Virus record (IMG/VR): IMGVR_UViG_3300028392_000038
Coordinates: 51,973 to 115,972 of that record
Strand: one strand, 5' to 3'
Length of the DNA: 64,000 nt
Origin: a virus
The position numbers were made by a program, and so were the translations under genes. A model generated the notes under the pieces. It was not told where the DNA came from. It saw only the letters and a program-made list of their open reading frames with translations, and made no database searches. Of this stretch, positions 8,268-15,653 are shown in pieces. Within the stretch, counting starts at the first letter, position 1. Every line of letters begins with the position of its first letter.

Positions 8268-9394
8268 TGCTTAACTTCTATTCCAAGCTTTTTAAGTTCT
8301 TCATGTCCTTGGCAACAATCATCACAAAGTTCATCTTTACCATATGAACCAGGATAAACTAAATTCATGTATAATTTACCGTTGCAACGATCACAAGGAT
8401 CACATTCACCTGTTACAGAATGTAACATATAATCACCCTCACTTGGTAGGTTAGAAAGTAGTTTTTTCTTTTCATCTAAGAAACACATAGTATCAATAAA
8501 TGGATAATGTTTAAAGTCACCATCTAATTTAACAGTTACCTCACCAAAGACATCTTTGCCCTTATATACAAATAAAACATTGTTTTCAATATATGAGTTC
8601 ATTTTCTTTTTATATAGGAACCCATTATCTTCAGCGAATTTCTTAAATCTTAATTCATCAGAATCACGATTAACATAAACTCTGTCCATGAAATACTTAG
8701 CCTCACAAGGAGAACTTTTTAATTTCCAAACAATAGCTCTTCCGTGTATCATATCATCTTTATCTACATAAATAAGCAATTGAACCTTTGATTCATTTTC
8801 TGTATAAATATCAAATGTTTTCTTACTCTCATCCGACATACAAGATCCACCTAAACTACCAGATCTACTAAAGTATTTTTTCTCATTATAATATTTTGCA
8901 ATATCAGATCCTTTAACTAATTTGAATGACATAGAAGTATCTATTTTAGATGCTTTGAAAGCATTAACAAAGTTTTCTATATCTTTATCTTTAACATCAT
9001 CAAGATCACCACTATCATCATTGATTAAATCAACAAGATATTTAATTATCTTTCCAATTTTAACCTCGTTTCTACCTTTCATTGTATATGGTAGGGAAGC
9101 ATCATCATCCGGATCCCAATCTTCAGGAACCTTAGTATTCATTATAAATGATAACTTATCATTTGAATCAGTTAGATCAAAATAGTTTTGTTTAACATCA
9201 GAATCATCAAAATAATTCTGATCATCAATAATATCAATAATAGCTTGTGATATTTCACCTACTTTACCTTTTTCTTTTGAAAGGTTTTGTAACTTAAACA
9301 TGAAATCGGATGACCCATAAATTTCAGCTTCTAAAAGTAATAATAAATTACTCTTGAAACTCTCTAACAAAAAACTATTGTATTTCTTAATCAT
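8252..9394 (-). CDS. Tagged protein of the GSCM paralogue family, with C-terminal zinc cluster
   Basis: The 380-residue protein begins MIKKYNSFLLES, a CTS-like tag with LLE as a possible cleavage site. The middle (~170-270) is paralogous to 23219-25108, sharing GSLGGSCM, DIY, VQLLIYVDKDD, GRAIVWKL and YFMDRVYVNRDSDE. The C-terminus adds CDPCDRCNGK and CDDCC, a likely zinc-binding cluster absent from the longer paralogue. The family is unknown to me. The conserved Ser-Cys-Met and MDR...Y patterns suggest an enzymatic fold. Confidence 0.6.
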   Translation of the reverse strand: MIKKYNSFLLESFKSNLLLLLEAEIYGSSDFMFKLQNLSKEKGKVGEISQAIIDIIDDQNYFDDSDVKQNYFDLTDSNDKLSFIMNTKVPEDWDPDDDASLPYTMKGRNEVKIGKIIKYLVDLINDDSGDLDDVKDKDIENFVNAFKASKIDTSMSFKLVKGSDIAKYYNEKKYFSRSGSLGGSCMSDESKKTFDIYTENESKVQLLIYVDKDDMIHGRAIVWKLKSSPCEAKYFMDRVYVNRDSDELRFKKFAEDNGFLYKKKMNSYIENNVLFVYKGKDVFGEVTVKLDGDFKHYPFIDTMCFLDEKKKLLSNLPSEGDYMLHSVTGECDPCDRCNGKLYMNLVYPGSYGKDELCDDCCQGHEELKKLGIEVKHYLPK

Positions 9395-9443
9395 ATAACT
9401 AAATAATTTTGATTACATATATATAAAAAATTAAATATCATAA

Positions 9444-9818
9444 ATGAAATTACCAAAATTTATTCTTAAAAAAGATTGGAATATAGAACCTGAATTTGCC
9501 GGTATAAAAAATAAAATACTAATATTTAGTAAAGGTAAAGTATTTGAGGCGGATGATAATGGTGATTACATTATTGAATCACTTTATGGTAGAATGGTAT
9601 CAGATGTTGAAGGTATGAAATCAGCTAATGATAATGGTGATATTCTTTTTGATATAATAGAAGAAAAGAAAGATATTGAAATTAAAGTTGAAGAAGTATC
9701 TGATAATGATGAAGAAATAATTAAAAACTGGAGGATCCAATTAGATGTTAAGACTTCAAGAAAGAAGTTAAAGGAAATTGAAAAAATCATCAATGAAAAA
9801 GTAAAAGAAATATTATAA
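9444..9818 (+). CDS. Hypothetical protein, 124 aa
   Basis: The N-terminal half contains beta-rich segments (ILIFSKGKVFEADDNGDYIIESLYG), reminiscent of small phage structural or SH3-like proteins. The C-terminal half is a charged helix ending EKIINEKVKEIL. The family is unknown. The next gene has its own host-like promoter just after this stop. Confidence 0.55.
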   Translation: MKLPKFILKKDWNIEPEFAGIKNKILIFSKGKVFEADDNGDYIIESLYGRMVSDVEGMKSANDNGDILFDIIEEKKDIEIKVEEVSDNDEEIIKNWRIQLDVKTSRKKLKEIEKIINEKVKEIL

Positions 9819-9826
9819 TTTATCCG

Positions 9827-9834
9827 TATATTTG
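9827..9834 (+). promoter_or_regulatory. Bacteroidetes-type -7 box TATATTTG
   Basis: TATATTTG fits TAnnTTTG, the primary sigma factor -7 element of Bacteroidetes. The ATG follows 3 nt later at 9838, so the leader would be extremely short or absent. Confidence 0.5.
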
Positions 9835-9837
9835 TAT

Positions 9838-10188
9838 ATGAATCTATCTCTTATATTTATAAGTATATTACCAGTAGTAATAATCATCTATCTATTTTTT
9901 AAAATGTATTTAAATAGTAGAAAGAGAGAACAGCAATTAGATATAATAGACCATTGGTCAGAGTTTAATCAAACATTAATAGATTGGGGAGAAGAAATAT
10001 CAGATATTCATATGAAACATGAGTATACACACTTTTGTGCGTCCGAAATTTCTAGAGGATTTAAAAATGAGGATAACCATGAATGGGATAAGAGAATTAG
10101 AAAAGAAGTGATTGATAAGTTTATAAATCACATACCTTCACTTAAACAAGAAGTAAGAGAAGAAAAAATAAACAAAATATTAAAATAA
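9838..10188 (+). CDS. Small membrane-anchored protein with RxxKINKILK tail
   Basis: I chose the ATG at 9838 over a TTG six bases upstream because it follows the TATATTTG box directly. The 116-residue product has one N-terminal membrane segment (LIFISILPVVIIIYLFF), a soluble domain, and ends VREEKINKILK, a clear case of the shared C-terminal tail. The function is unknown. Confidence 0.6.
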   Translation: MNLSLIFISILPVVIIIYLFFKMYLNSRKREQQLDIIDHWSEFNQTLIDWGEEISDIHMKHEYTHFCASEISRGFKNEDNHEWDKRIRKEVIDKFINHIPSLKQEVREEKINKILK

Positions 10189-10198
10189 CTAAAAATAT

Positions 10199-11278
10199 AT
10201 GAAAGTAAACACCTCTCCAGTAACTTATTCATCCATCGTTGAGATTGGAGAATTAGCAGCAAAATTAGAAAAAGAAACCGGTGACAAATATCTTAAACTT
10301 CATCGTGGAGTTATGGATGTCACAACAATAGACTTGAACTCGTTTTCTCAAAAAATTGATTTCAATCAAAAGAAAATCCAACAATATGGTGGCAATGATG
10401 GTGATGCCAACCTTATTGAAACTATAAAAGATAAATTTCATCTTAAAGACCATTATGTAATGACTGTTCCTGGTGGAATGGCTACATTAGACGTAGTTAT
10501 CAACTCACTATCAGATAAAACATTCTGGGTTCCTAAATATCATTGGGGTTCTTGGAATAAGATTCTTACTATTCACGGTAAAGACATCAAAACATTTAAT
10601 GACTTTGATATTAGAAATGCTGCAGTTGGTGAAGGTGTTGTAATGTTATGTTACCCTTCAAATCCAACAGGTTATGCTCCTAAATTTGAAGACTTAAAAG
10701 CATTTGCTGATGTTTGTAAAGAAAGAAATCAAACTCTTATTCTAGACTTACCATACTATTACTTATTCAATGAAATGTCTGATAAAATCTATGAACTTTA
10801 TTCAGATAATGTTATTGTTATTTCTTCATTTTCTAAATCAGTTGGTTTATCGGGATTAAGAGTTGGTTATATCGCTACTAAGAATAAAGAATTATATGAT
10901 ACTATGAAGATTCGTTCTTTATATAAGTATAACTCTATCTCAACAATTCCTCAAGAAATTATCAATCAGTTACTTACTTCTAATCAAGGTCAAACGGCAT
11001 TTGATAATTACAGAATGAAAACAAAAGAACATGTTACAAAGAACATTCAATATTTATCAGAGAATGGTTTGTTATTTGATGAATATACGGATATTCCAAC
11101 CGGTCCATTTGCTATTATCAATAAAACTTTTGATGAATTACTTTCAGTTAAAATTTCAAGTGTTCCCCTAAATAAATTCACATTCAAAAATACTGAAGAA
11201 CATTTAAAAAACTTATCAAGAATTTCTGTATCAGTAGACCATGATTTGTTTGTGGAGTATTTTGATAGACTGAAATGA
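10199..11278 (+). CDS. PLP-dependent aminotransferase, fold type I
   Basis: The 359-residue protein has the class I/II aminotransferase pattern. It has a Gly-rich cofactor loop (VPGGMATLD, ~95), CYPSNPTGYAP (~155), the Asp and Tyr of DLPYYY (~182), and the Schiff-base lysine in SSFSKSVGLSGLRVGY (~213). Length is close to the family norm, and the C-terminal small domain keeps an Arg in the SRISVS segment. The substrate cannot be read from sequence. It lies downstream of a small membrane protein and ends at a bidirectional terminator. A complete aminotransferase is rare in phages. Confidence 0.82.
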   Translation: MKVNTSPVTYSSIVEIGELAAKLEKETGDKYLKLHRGVMDVTTIDLNSFSQKIDFNQKKIQQYGGNDGDANLIETIKDKFHLKDHYVMTVPGGMATLDVVINSLSDKTFWVPKYHWGSWNKILTIHGKDIKTFNDFDIRNAAVGEGVVMLCYPSNPTGYAPKFEDLKAFADVCKERNQTLILDLPYYYLFNEMSDKIYELYSDNVIVISSFSKSVGLSGLRVGYIATKNKELYDTMKIRSLYKYNSISTIPQEIINQLLTSNQGQTAFDNYRMKTKEHVTKNIQYLSENGLLFDEYTDIPTGPFAIINKTFDELLSVKISSVPLNKFTFKNTEEHLKNLSRISVSVDHDLFVEYFDRLK

Positions 11279-11288
11279 ATTAAAACTA

Positions 11289-11320
11289 AAAACCCTCTGA
11301 TTAATCAGAGGGTTTTTTTA
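11289..11320. terminator. Bidirectional terminator between convergent genes
   Basis: The perfect inverted repeat AACCCTCTGATT/AATCAGAGGGTT has A and T runs on its two sides. It serves both the aminotransferase gene and the minus-strand gene 11318-12088. Confidence 0.8.
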
Positions 11321-12088
11321 TTTTTTAAAATTATCTGAATAGGTAAAATTAGCATTTAAGTTTGGCTGAGTAGGTTTATCATTCACAGGAACCTCAATAT
11401 TTTTAAATTTTTCTTCAACTTCTTTTGGGTTACAGTATTTAGGATTCATTACTACAACCATATCATAATTCAAAGGTTCTGAGCTTAATATCTTTGGGTC
11501 TCCTGTTTTTATCCAAATATAATCACTTTCTTTGAATAAATGTTGATATACACTTTTTTTAACTTCTGGACTAGACCCGCTCTCACTTACTATATATCCA
11601 ACATTTGGATCATCTAATAAAGCTCTATAAACTTTATAACCAAAATGCTCAATGTCTAATGTCGGTAGATTTTCACCTTTTGAACCTTCAAATCCTGTTT
11701 CTTGATTTGGTTCGTATTTTTGACCACCTGGTTTTTTCCCATGATACCAATGTATTTGATTTTTAGGAGTCAATATAATATAGTTCATATTCTTCCAAAC
11801 TTCCCAAGCAGTTGTATCAGCAGTCCATTCATACTTAGTGTATTGATTATCGCGGTTAGTCTCTAATCCTTTGTACCAGAATGATTGCATAGAACCAGGT
11901 TCACCCATTTTATGATCTTTCATTTTTTTCATAACACTGATACCTTCCTCGTCATTAAAAAATATATCAAAAGATTTTGCACCAGGTTCACTTACACCAC
12001 GTTTATCTTTTGATAACAAAACAGATACCTCCTTATATTTAGCTTCTGTAATTAATATAAATTGTTCATATAACTTTAAGTATTTCAT
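11318..12088 (-). CDS. Tagged hypothetical protein, 256 aa
   Basis: The ATG at 12088 gives MKYLKLYEQFILITEAKYKE, a tag whose LITEA segment strongly resembles the T4 cleavage region. A GTG one codon earlier overlaps the preceding stop. The body has several Trp/Tyr-rich strands (SFWYKGLETNRDNQYTKYEW, IILTPKNQIHWYHG). It is the last of three consecutive tagged genes (13407 to 11318), all probably co-transcribed. No family is recognised. An ADP-ribosyltransferase like T4 Alt was considered but no signature is visible. Confidence 0.6.
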   Translation of the reverse strand: MKYLKLYEQFILITEAKYKEVSVLLSKDKRGVSEPGAKSFDIFFNDEEGISVMKKMKDHKMGEPGSMQSFWYKGLETNRDNQYTKYEWTADTTAWEVWKNMNYIILTPKNQIHWYHGKKPGGQKYEPNQETGFEGSKGENLPTLDIEHFGYKVYRALLDDPNVGYIVSESGSSPEVKKSVYQHLFKESDYIWIKTGDPKILSSEPLNYDMVVVMNPKYCNPKEVEEKFKNIEVPVNDKPTQPNLNANFTYSDNFKK

Positions 12089-12090
12089 CA

Positions 12091-12480
12091 CTACTTTTTC
12101 TTTTTTCTTGCCTTAGCAGCCTTCGCTTTAGTCCATAGGTTAGCATCTGCTTTTCTAGCACCACCAGCGCCAGTAATAAATGAATTTACTCTTCCAAAGG
12201 CCCATTGATGTTGAGCCACACCAGGTCTATGACCAGCGTTCCAAGCTTGCATTCCTTTAGCAAAAACTTTTCTTAAAATCCCCATAGGAATTCCAGATGC
12301 CTTTGATTTTTTACGAAGAGAAGCAGTAACTCCTGATTTTTTATTTTCATATAACTCATCGGTTTCATCTAAATCATCAACCATTTCATTTGTGAAATCA
12401 TTTGTTAATTCATAATCTTCGCTTTCAAGATAAACTGAAAAATCTTCAGTTAAATCTGTAAAATTCAATAAGTGTTTCAT
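12091..12480 (-). CDS. Tagged DUF5824-like basic protein
   Basis: The 129-residue protein starts MKHLLNFTDLTEDF (LTE as a possible cleavage site). The acidic N-terminal half is followed by a conserved block SGIPMGILRKVFAKGMQAW, GHRPG, QWAFGRVNSF, a pattern I associate with the DUF5824 family seen in T4-like and other large phages. The C-terminus is a Lys/Ala-rich tail ending KARKKKK, fitting DNA association. An internal virion protein is plausible. Confidence 0.6.
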   Translation of the reverse strand: MKHLLNFTDLTEDFSVYLESEDYELTNDFTNEMVDDLDETDELYENKKSGVTASLRKKSKASGIPMGILRKVFAKGMQAWNAGHRPGVAQHQWAFGRVNSFITGAGGARKADANLWTKAKAAKARKKKK

Positions 12481-12486
12481 AATATA

Positions 12487-13407
12487 TTAATCTTTTTTTC
12501 CAAACATTCTTTGGTAGGCTTTAGTTGCTGCGGACTTTTTAGTTTTAACTCTTTTCCCTTCACCACCTTTACCAGATGTGTAATCAGCATCCCAATCTTT
12601 TTTGTATTCTTTCTTGCCAACAAATCTATCAATTTCTTTTTTCATTTTACCTGGATTTTTAGTTAGATACTTACCAGGTATTTTACGACCCTTATATCTC
12701 TGTGACTTAACTCGTTCTTCTACAATCTCTTCATCTTCTTTCCAATTAAAATTTCTCCTTAAATAATTGAACGCCGTATCATAAGCATTTAAAACTTGCA
12801 TTGGCTCAGTTCCATATTTACTCATAATTTTATCACCAACTCTTATAACCTCTTTAATTACCCATTCTTTCCAAGACTTATCATCTTCTCCAAATAAAAT
12901 AGTATCAATTACTAAATCTATTGTTTCTTTATCAAACATGGAAAGATCTTTCTCCATATCTTCTATAATACCATCGGTATCTGCCGTGTTATCCATAACA
13001 CCAATTTTAGAAAAACTTACAATTCTTTTAATGACATCTTCAGCCTCTGATTCTTTTATAGAAGAACTATACTCACTTGATTCAGAAACACCTAATATCA
13101 TTTGAATATCTTTTTCAATCATATCTAACCCTTCATCAATTGATTCAACATCTTCTGTAAAATCTATAGTTTCACCAACTACTTTTGTTAGTATTAAATC
13201 ATCTATGTCAAACTCATATCTAATTGATAACTCACCTGTTGAAAAGTTAACTAGTAACTGATGGTCATTTTTATTTTCCCACTCATAGATAAAATTCTGA
13301 CCAGATGAAATACCTTCAACAAGGTCTTTTAATTCTTGCATTTTAACATCTATGATGCTATCATTCTCAACAAACTCTCTTATAAATTGATCCCACTTTT
13401 TTATCAT
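12487..13407 (-). CDS. Tagged protein with basic C-terminus, 306 aa
   Basis: I chose the ATG at 13407 rather than 13446 because it yields MIKKWDQFIREFVEND, which fits the tag family (IRE site), and lies just after a TTTAATATATAA box on this strand. The N-terminal two thirds are acidic. The last ~80 residues are very basic (KSQRYKGRKIPGKYLTKNPG, ending AYQRMFGKKD), a DNA-binding type tail. It heads the operon with the DUF5824-like gene. Confidence 0.6.
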   Translation of the reverse strand: MIKKWDQFIREFVENDSIIDVKMQELKDLVEGISSGQNFIYEWENKNDHQLLVNFSTGELSIRYEFDIDDLILTKVVGETIDFTEDVESIDEGLDMIEKDIQMILGVSESSEYSSSIKESEAEDVIKRIVSFSKIGVMDNTADTDGIIEDMEKDLSMFDKETIDLVIDTILFGEDDKSWKEWVIKEVIRVGDKIMSKYGTEPMQVLNAYDTAFNYLRRNFNWKEDEEIVEERVKSQRYKGRKIPGKYLTKNPGKMKKEIDRFVGKKEYKKDWDADYTSGKGGEGKRVKTKKSAATKAYQRMFGKKD

Positions 13408-13475
13408 AGGTTTATATATTAAATAAACAAAATCTATTTTTTTCAATATATCATGTAGTAAAAACTATACCAAAA

Positions 13476-14258
13476 ATGGCAAATAAAGTTAAGTTCAAAA
13501 TTAAATCTGAAAAATTCACAGACTTCATCTCTAAGCTAGATGATCTAACCAAGATAGAAGATACTATCAAATTAAAAATTGATAATGATAATATCTTAAT
13601 GTACTCTATGATGGGTGGTAATGTGATGCTAGCATTCAAAAACTATCTAATAAACACAAGAGATTACTTTGACTATACTGATGATTTAGAATACTCAATT
13701 GATATTATTATCGCTAATGCTAAAAAGTTTGTGAAAAATCTTAACTTCATTAAAGACTCTGATAAAGTTACTATGGAGATTTCTTATAAAGAATCACCAG
13801 ATGATGAAAATATTATGAATGGTAGATCCTTACAAGTTGTTGGTGGTAAGTTAAAAGTAAATTGGATGGCAGCTGAGCATTTTGAAATGAGAGATATTAA
13901 CAAAGTAGCTCTTAAACAAAGATTAGATTTAAAAGGTAGAAAGTGGAACTTCTCAATTAGTAAGTCAGATTTTTCAGATGTTAAGAAATTATCTAATATT
14001 AATGGTGAAAGAATTATCAATATCAATATTATAGATGGTAAAGTACTTCTATCAGAAAATGCTGCCTGGGAATTAGAAATAGATTCAATTGATGTAGATA
14101 GAAATGCAAATCTAATGTTAAACAAGAAATTCCTTTCTTGTATTAGTGATGAAATGGAGAATATAGAATTTAATATATTTGAAACATTTATGTTAATCAA
14201 AGATGATATATCAAATTTGATGCTTTCGTTCGAACAAGATTTCTCAGAAGATGAATAA
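13476..14258 (+). CDS. Sliding clamp (DNA polymerase processivity factor), T4 gp45-like
   Basis: The 260-residue protein has two similar alpha/beta halves of about 120 residues, typical of a PCNA/gp45 subunit that trimerises around DNA. The N-half (KFKIKSEKFTDFISKLDDL, ILMYSMMGGNVMLAFKNYL) and C-half (NFSISKSDFSDVKKLSNI, NLMLSFEQDF) repeat the pattern. Assignment rests on overall pattern and on nearby polymerase, IF-3 and primase genes. It is slightly longer than T4 gp45. Confidence 0.6.
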   Translation: MANKVKFKIKSEKFTDFISKLDDLTKIEDTIKLKIDNDNILMYSMMGGNVMLAFKNYLINTRDYFDYTDDLEYSIDIIIANAKKFVKNLNFIKDSDKVTMEISYKESPDDENIMNGRSLQVVGGKLKVNWMAAEHFEMRDINKVALKQRLDLKGRKWNFSISKSDFSDVKKLSNINGERIININIIDGKVLLSENAAWELEIDSIDVDRNANLMLNKKFLSCISDEMENIEFNIFETFMLIKDDISNLMLSFEQDFSEDE

Positions 14259-14266
14259 TTTTTCCT

Positions 14267-14274
14267 TATATTTG
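14267..14274 (+). promoter_or_regulatory. Bacteroidetes-type -7 box TATATTTG
   Basis: TATATTTG lies 4 nt before the ATG at 14279, same arrangement as at 9827 and 22982. Confidence 0.5.
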
Positions 14275-14278
14275 TATA

Positions 14279-14692
14279 ATGAATTCAGAAGACGCTTTTT
14301 ACAAAAATAAATTTTTATTAGTAGAACACAATGCTCAATTATTATATGATGATTCCAACCACAATATCAAAGAAGTAAGAAGAATAAGATTAATATATGA
14401 TCACAGATCATGTATCATGTATCTTGATGAGAGATTTAATGATTTAGAATTTCGAGGATTCAGCGGCAGGTTGAGCCCCAATAAAACAGTTGAGATATTT
14501 TTTAAAAATAGAGAAGATAAATTAATTGACTATCTAAAAGATAAATATCAAGAATTAAAAAATTCAGACTTTAGATATAAAAGAGGTGATGGATATGAAG
14601 GTGATAAAACATTATACTTAGAAGACTTTATAGAATATCTAAAAATAGAAAACAGAGATAAAAAAATTGAAAAAATATTAGAAAATGAATAG
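14279..14692 (+). CDS. Hypothetical protein with RDKKIEKIL tail
   Basis: The 137-residue charged protein ends ENRDKKIEKILENE, one of the best matches to the shared C-terminal tail. A host-like promoter box directly precedes it. It overlaps the next gene by 8 nt. Function unknown. Confidence 0.6.
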   Translation: MNSEDAFYKNKFLLVEHNAQLLYDDSNHNIKEVRRIRLIYDHRSCIMYLDERFNDLEFRGFSGRLSPNKTVEIFFKNREDKLIDYLKDKYQELKNSDFRYKRGDGYEGDKTLYLEDFIEYLKIENRDKKIEKILENE

Positions 14693-15038
14693 AAAAGAAA
14701 GAGTTGATTTAAATAGAGCTAGAAGAAGAGTAGCTTGTTTATTTTTATTTTTAATGTGCTCACTTTATTGGATTAAAGGATTATATGAGGATATAGACTC
14801 TATTAAAGTAGATAAATCATTTATACAAATCTCAATTAATAATAAAGATACTACTATATCTAGATTGACTAAAAAGATAGATTCTCTTAAGGAATTAACT
14901 AAACCTATAGAAGTTGTTCTTCCACCAAAACCAAAATGGATTAAAAAAGACACAACACATGTTTTTGATAGTTTGAAAATTAAAATAAATCCAGATACTA
15001 TTGAGTTAAAACCAGATACATTAAACACCTCTAATTAG
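14685..15038 (+). CDS. Membrane-anchored periplasmic protein, spanin-like topology
   Basis: The 117-residue protein has a basic N-terminus (RARRR), one membrane segment (VACLFLFLMCSLYWI), then a heptad-like charged region and a Pro-rich C-terminus (EVVLPPKPKWIKK). The topology would suit an inner-membrane spanin or another anchored periplasmic protein. There is no nested or adjacent outer-membrane partner gene, so the spanin idea is weak. Confidence 0.5.
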   Translation: MNRKERVDLNRARRRVACLFLFLMCSLYWIKGLYEDIDSIKVDKSFIQISINNKDTTISRLTKKIDSLKELTKPIEVVLPPKPKWIKKDTTHVFDSLKIKINPDTIELKPDTLNTSN

Positions 15039-15048
15039 AGGGGTTTTT
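15026..15048 (+). terminator. Intrinsic terminator overlapping the end of the upstream gene
   Basis: CCTCTAATTAGAGG hairpin followed by GGTTTTT. The stem includes the TAG stop codon of the preceding gene. Confidence 0.7.
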
Positions 15049-15091
15049 ATTTTAAATCATTAAACTTTTTTTAATAGATATTATACAAATC

Positions 15092-15610
15092 ATGATTTTG
15101 AAAGAAAAAAGAAAACATAAAATAAACGGAGAAGTTCGCTTTCCTCAAGTTAGAGTTATAGGTGATGATGAACCAATACTGATGAGTTCATATGATGCAT
15201 TTCAATTAGCCAAATCACAAAATAAAGATATTATTTTAATAAATGAAAATCAAACAATACCTATTGTTAAAATAGAACAGTATAATAAATTCCTTTATAA
15301 CTTAGAAAAATCCGAAAAAGAAAAGAAAAAGAATTCAGTAAAGTCTGTTACTAAAGAAATTCAATTAAGTCCTGAAATATCTGACAATGACCTGGGTACC
15401 AAATCCAGAAAAAGTAAAGAGTTTTTAGAAGATGGTAATAAGGTTAAAGTTGTTTTACAATTAAAAGGTAGACAAAAGGCTTCTCCAGAAAGAGGTCAAA
15501 TAGTTATGCTTAAATTTTTTACATTAGTTGAAGAACTTGGTGTTGCTGAAAGTCTTCCTAAATTAGAAGGAAGTAAATGGCATATGATGATTAAGCCAAA
15601 GAAGAAGTAG
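15092..15610 (+). CDS. infC: Translation initiation factor IF-3
   Basis: A full-length 172-residue IF-3. The N-domain has INGEVRFPQVRVIGDDEP and the NENQTIPIVKIEQYNKFLY block (usual form PPVCKIMDYGKF). A Lys-rich linker lies at ~75-90. The C-domain has KEIQLSPEISDNDLGTKSRK, FLEDGNKVKVVLQLKGRQ and a GSKWHMMIKPKKK ending. Cellular IF-3 binds the 30S subunit and proofreads start-codon choice. A phage copy could bias initiation toward phage mRNAs, which here lack Shine-Dalgarno sites. It lies just upstream of the polymerase fragment on the same strand. Confidence 0.92.
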   Translation: MILKEKRKHKINGEVRFPQVRVIGDDEPILMSSYDAFQLAKSQNKDIILINENQTIPIVKIEQYNKFLYNLEKSEKEKKKNSVKSVTKEIQLSPEISDNDLGTKSRKSKEFLEDGNKVKVVLQLKGRQKASPERGQIVMLKFFTLVEELGVAESLPKLEGSKWHMMIKPKKK

Positions 15611-15653
15611 ATTTTAATTTCAAAACTTTCTTTTTTTATTTTATATAAAATGT

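Noticed and set aside
13784-14200. 138-aa open frame on the minus strand inside the sliding-clamp gene
   Set aside because: It lies fully within a well-supported gene on the other strand, is rich in Ile/Leu/Ser as expected for a reverse-frame shadow, and has no own promoter or domain. Similar shadows at 1304, 4790, 8922, 14765, 16108, 26502, 35650, 40948, 45224 and 61514 were dropped for the same reason.
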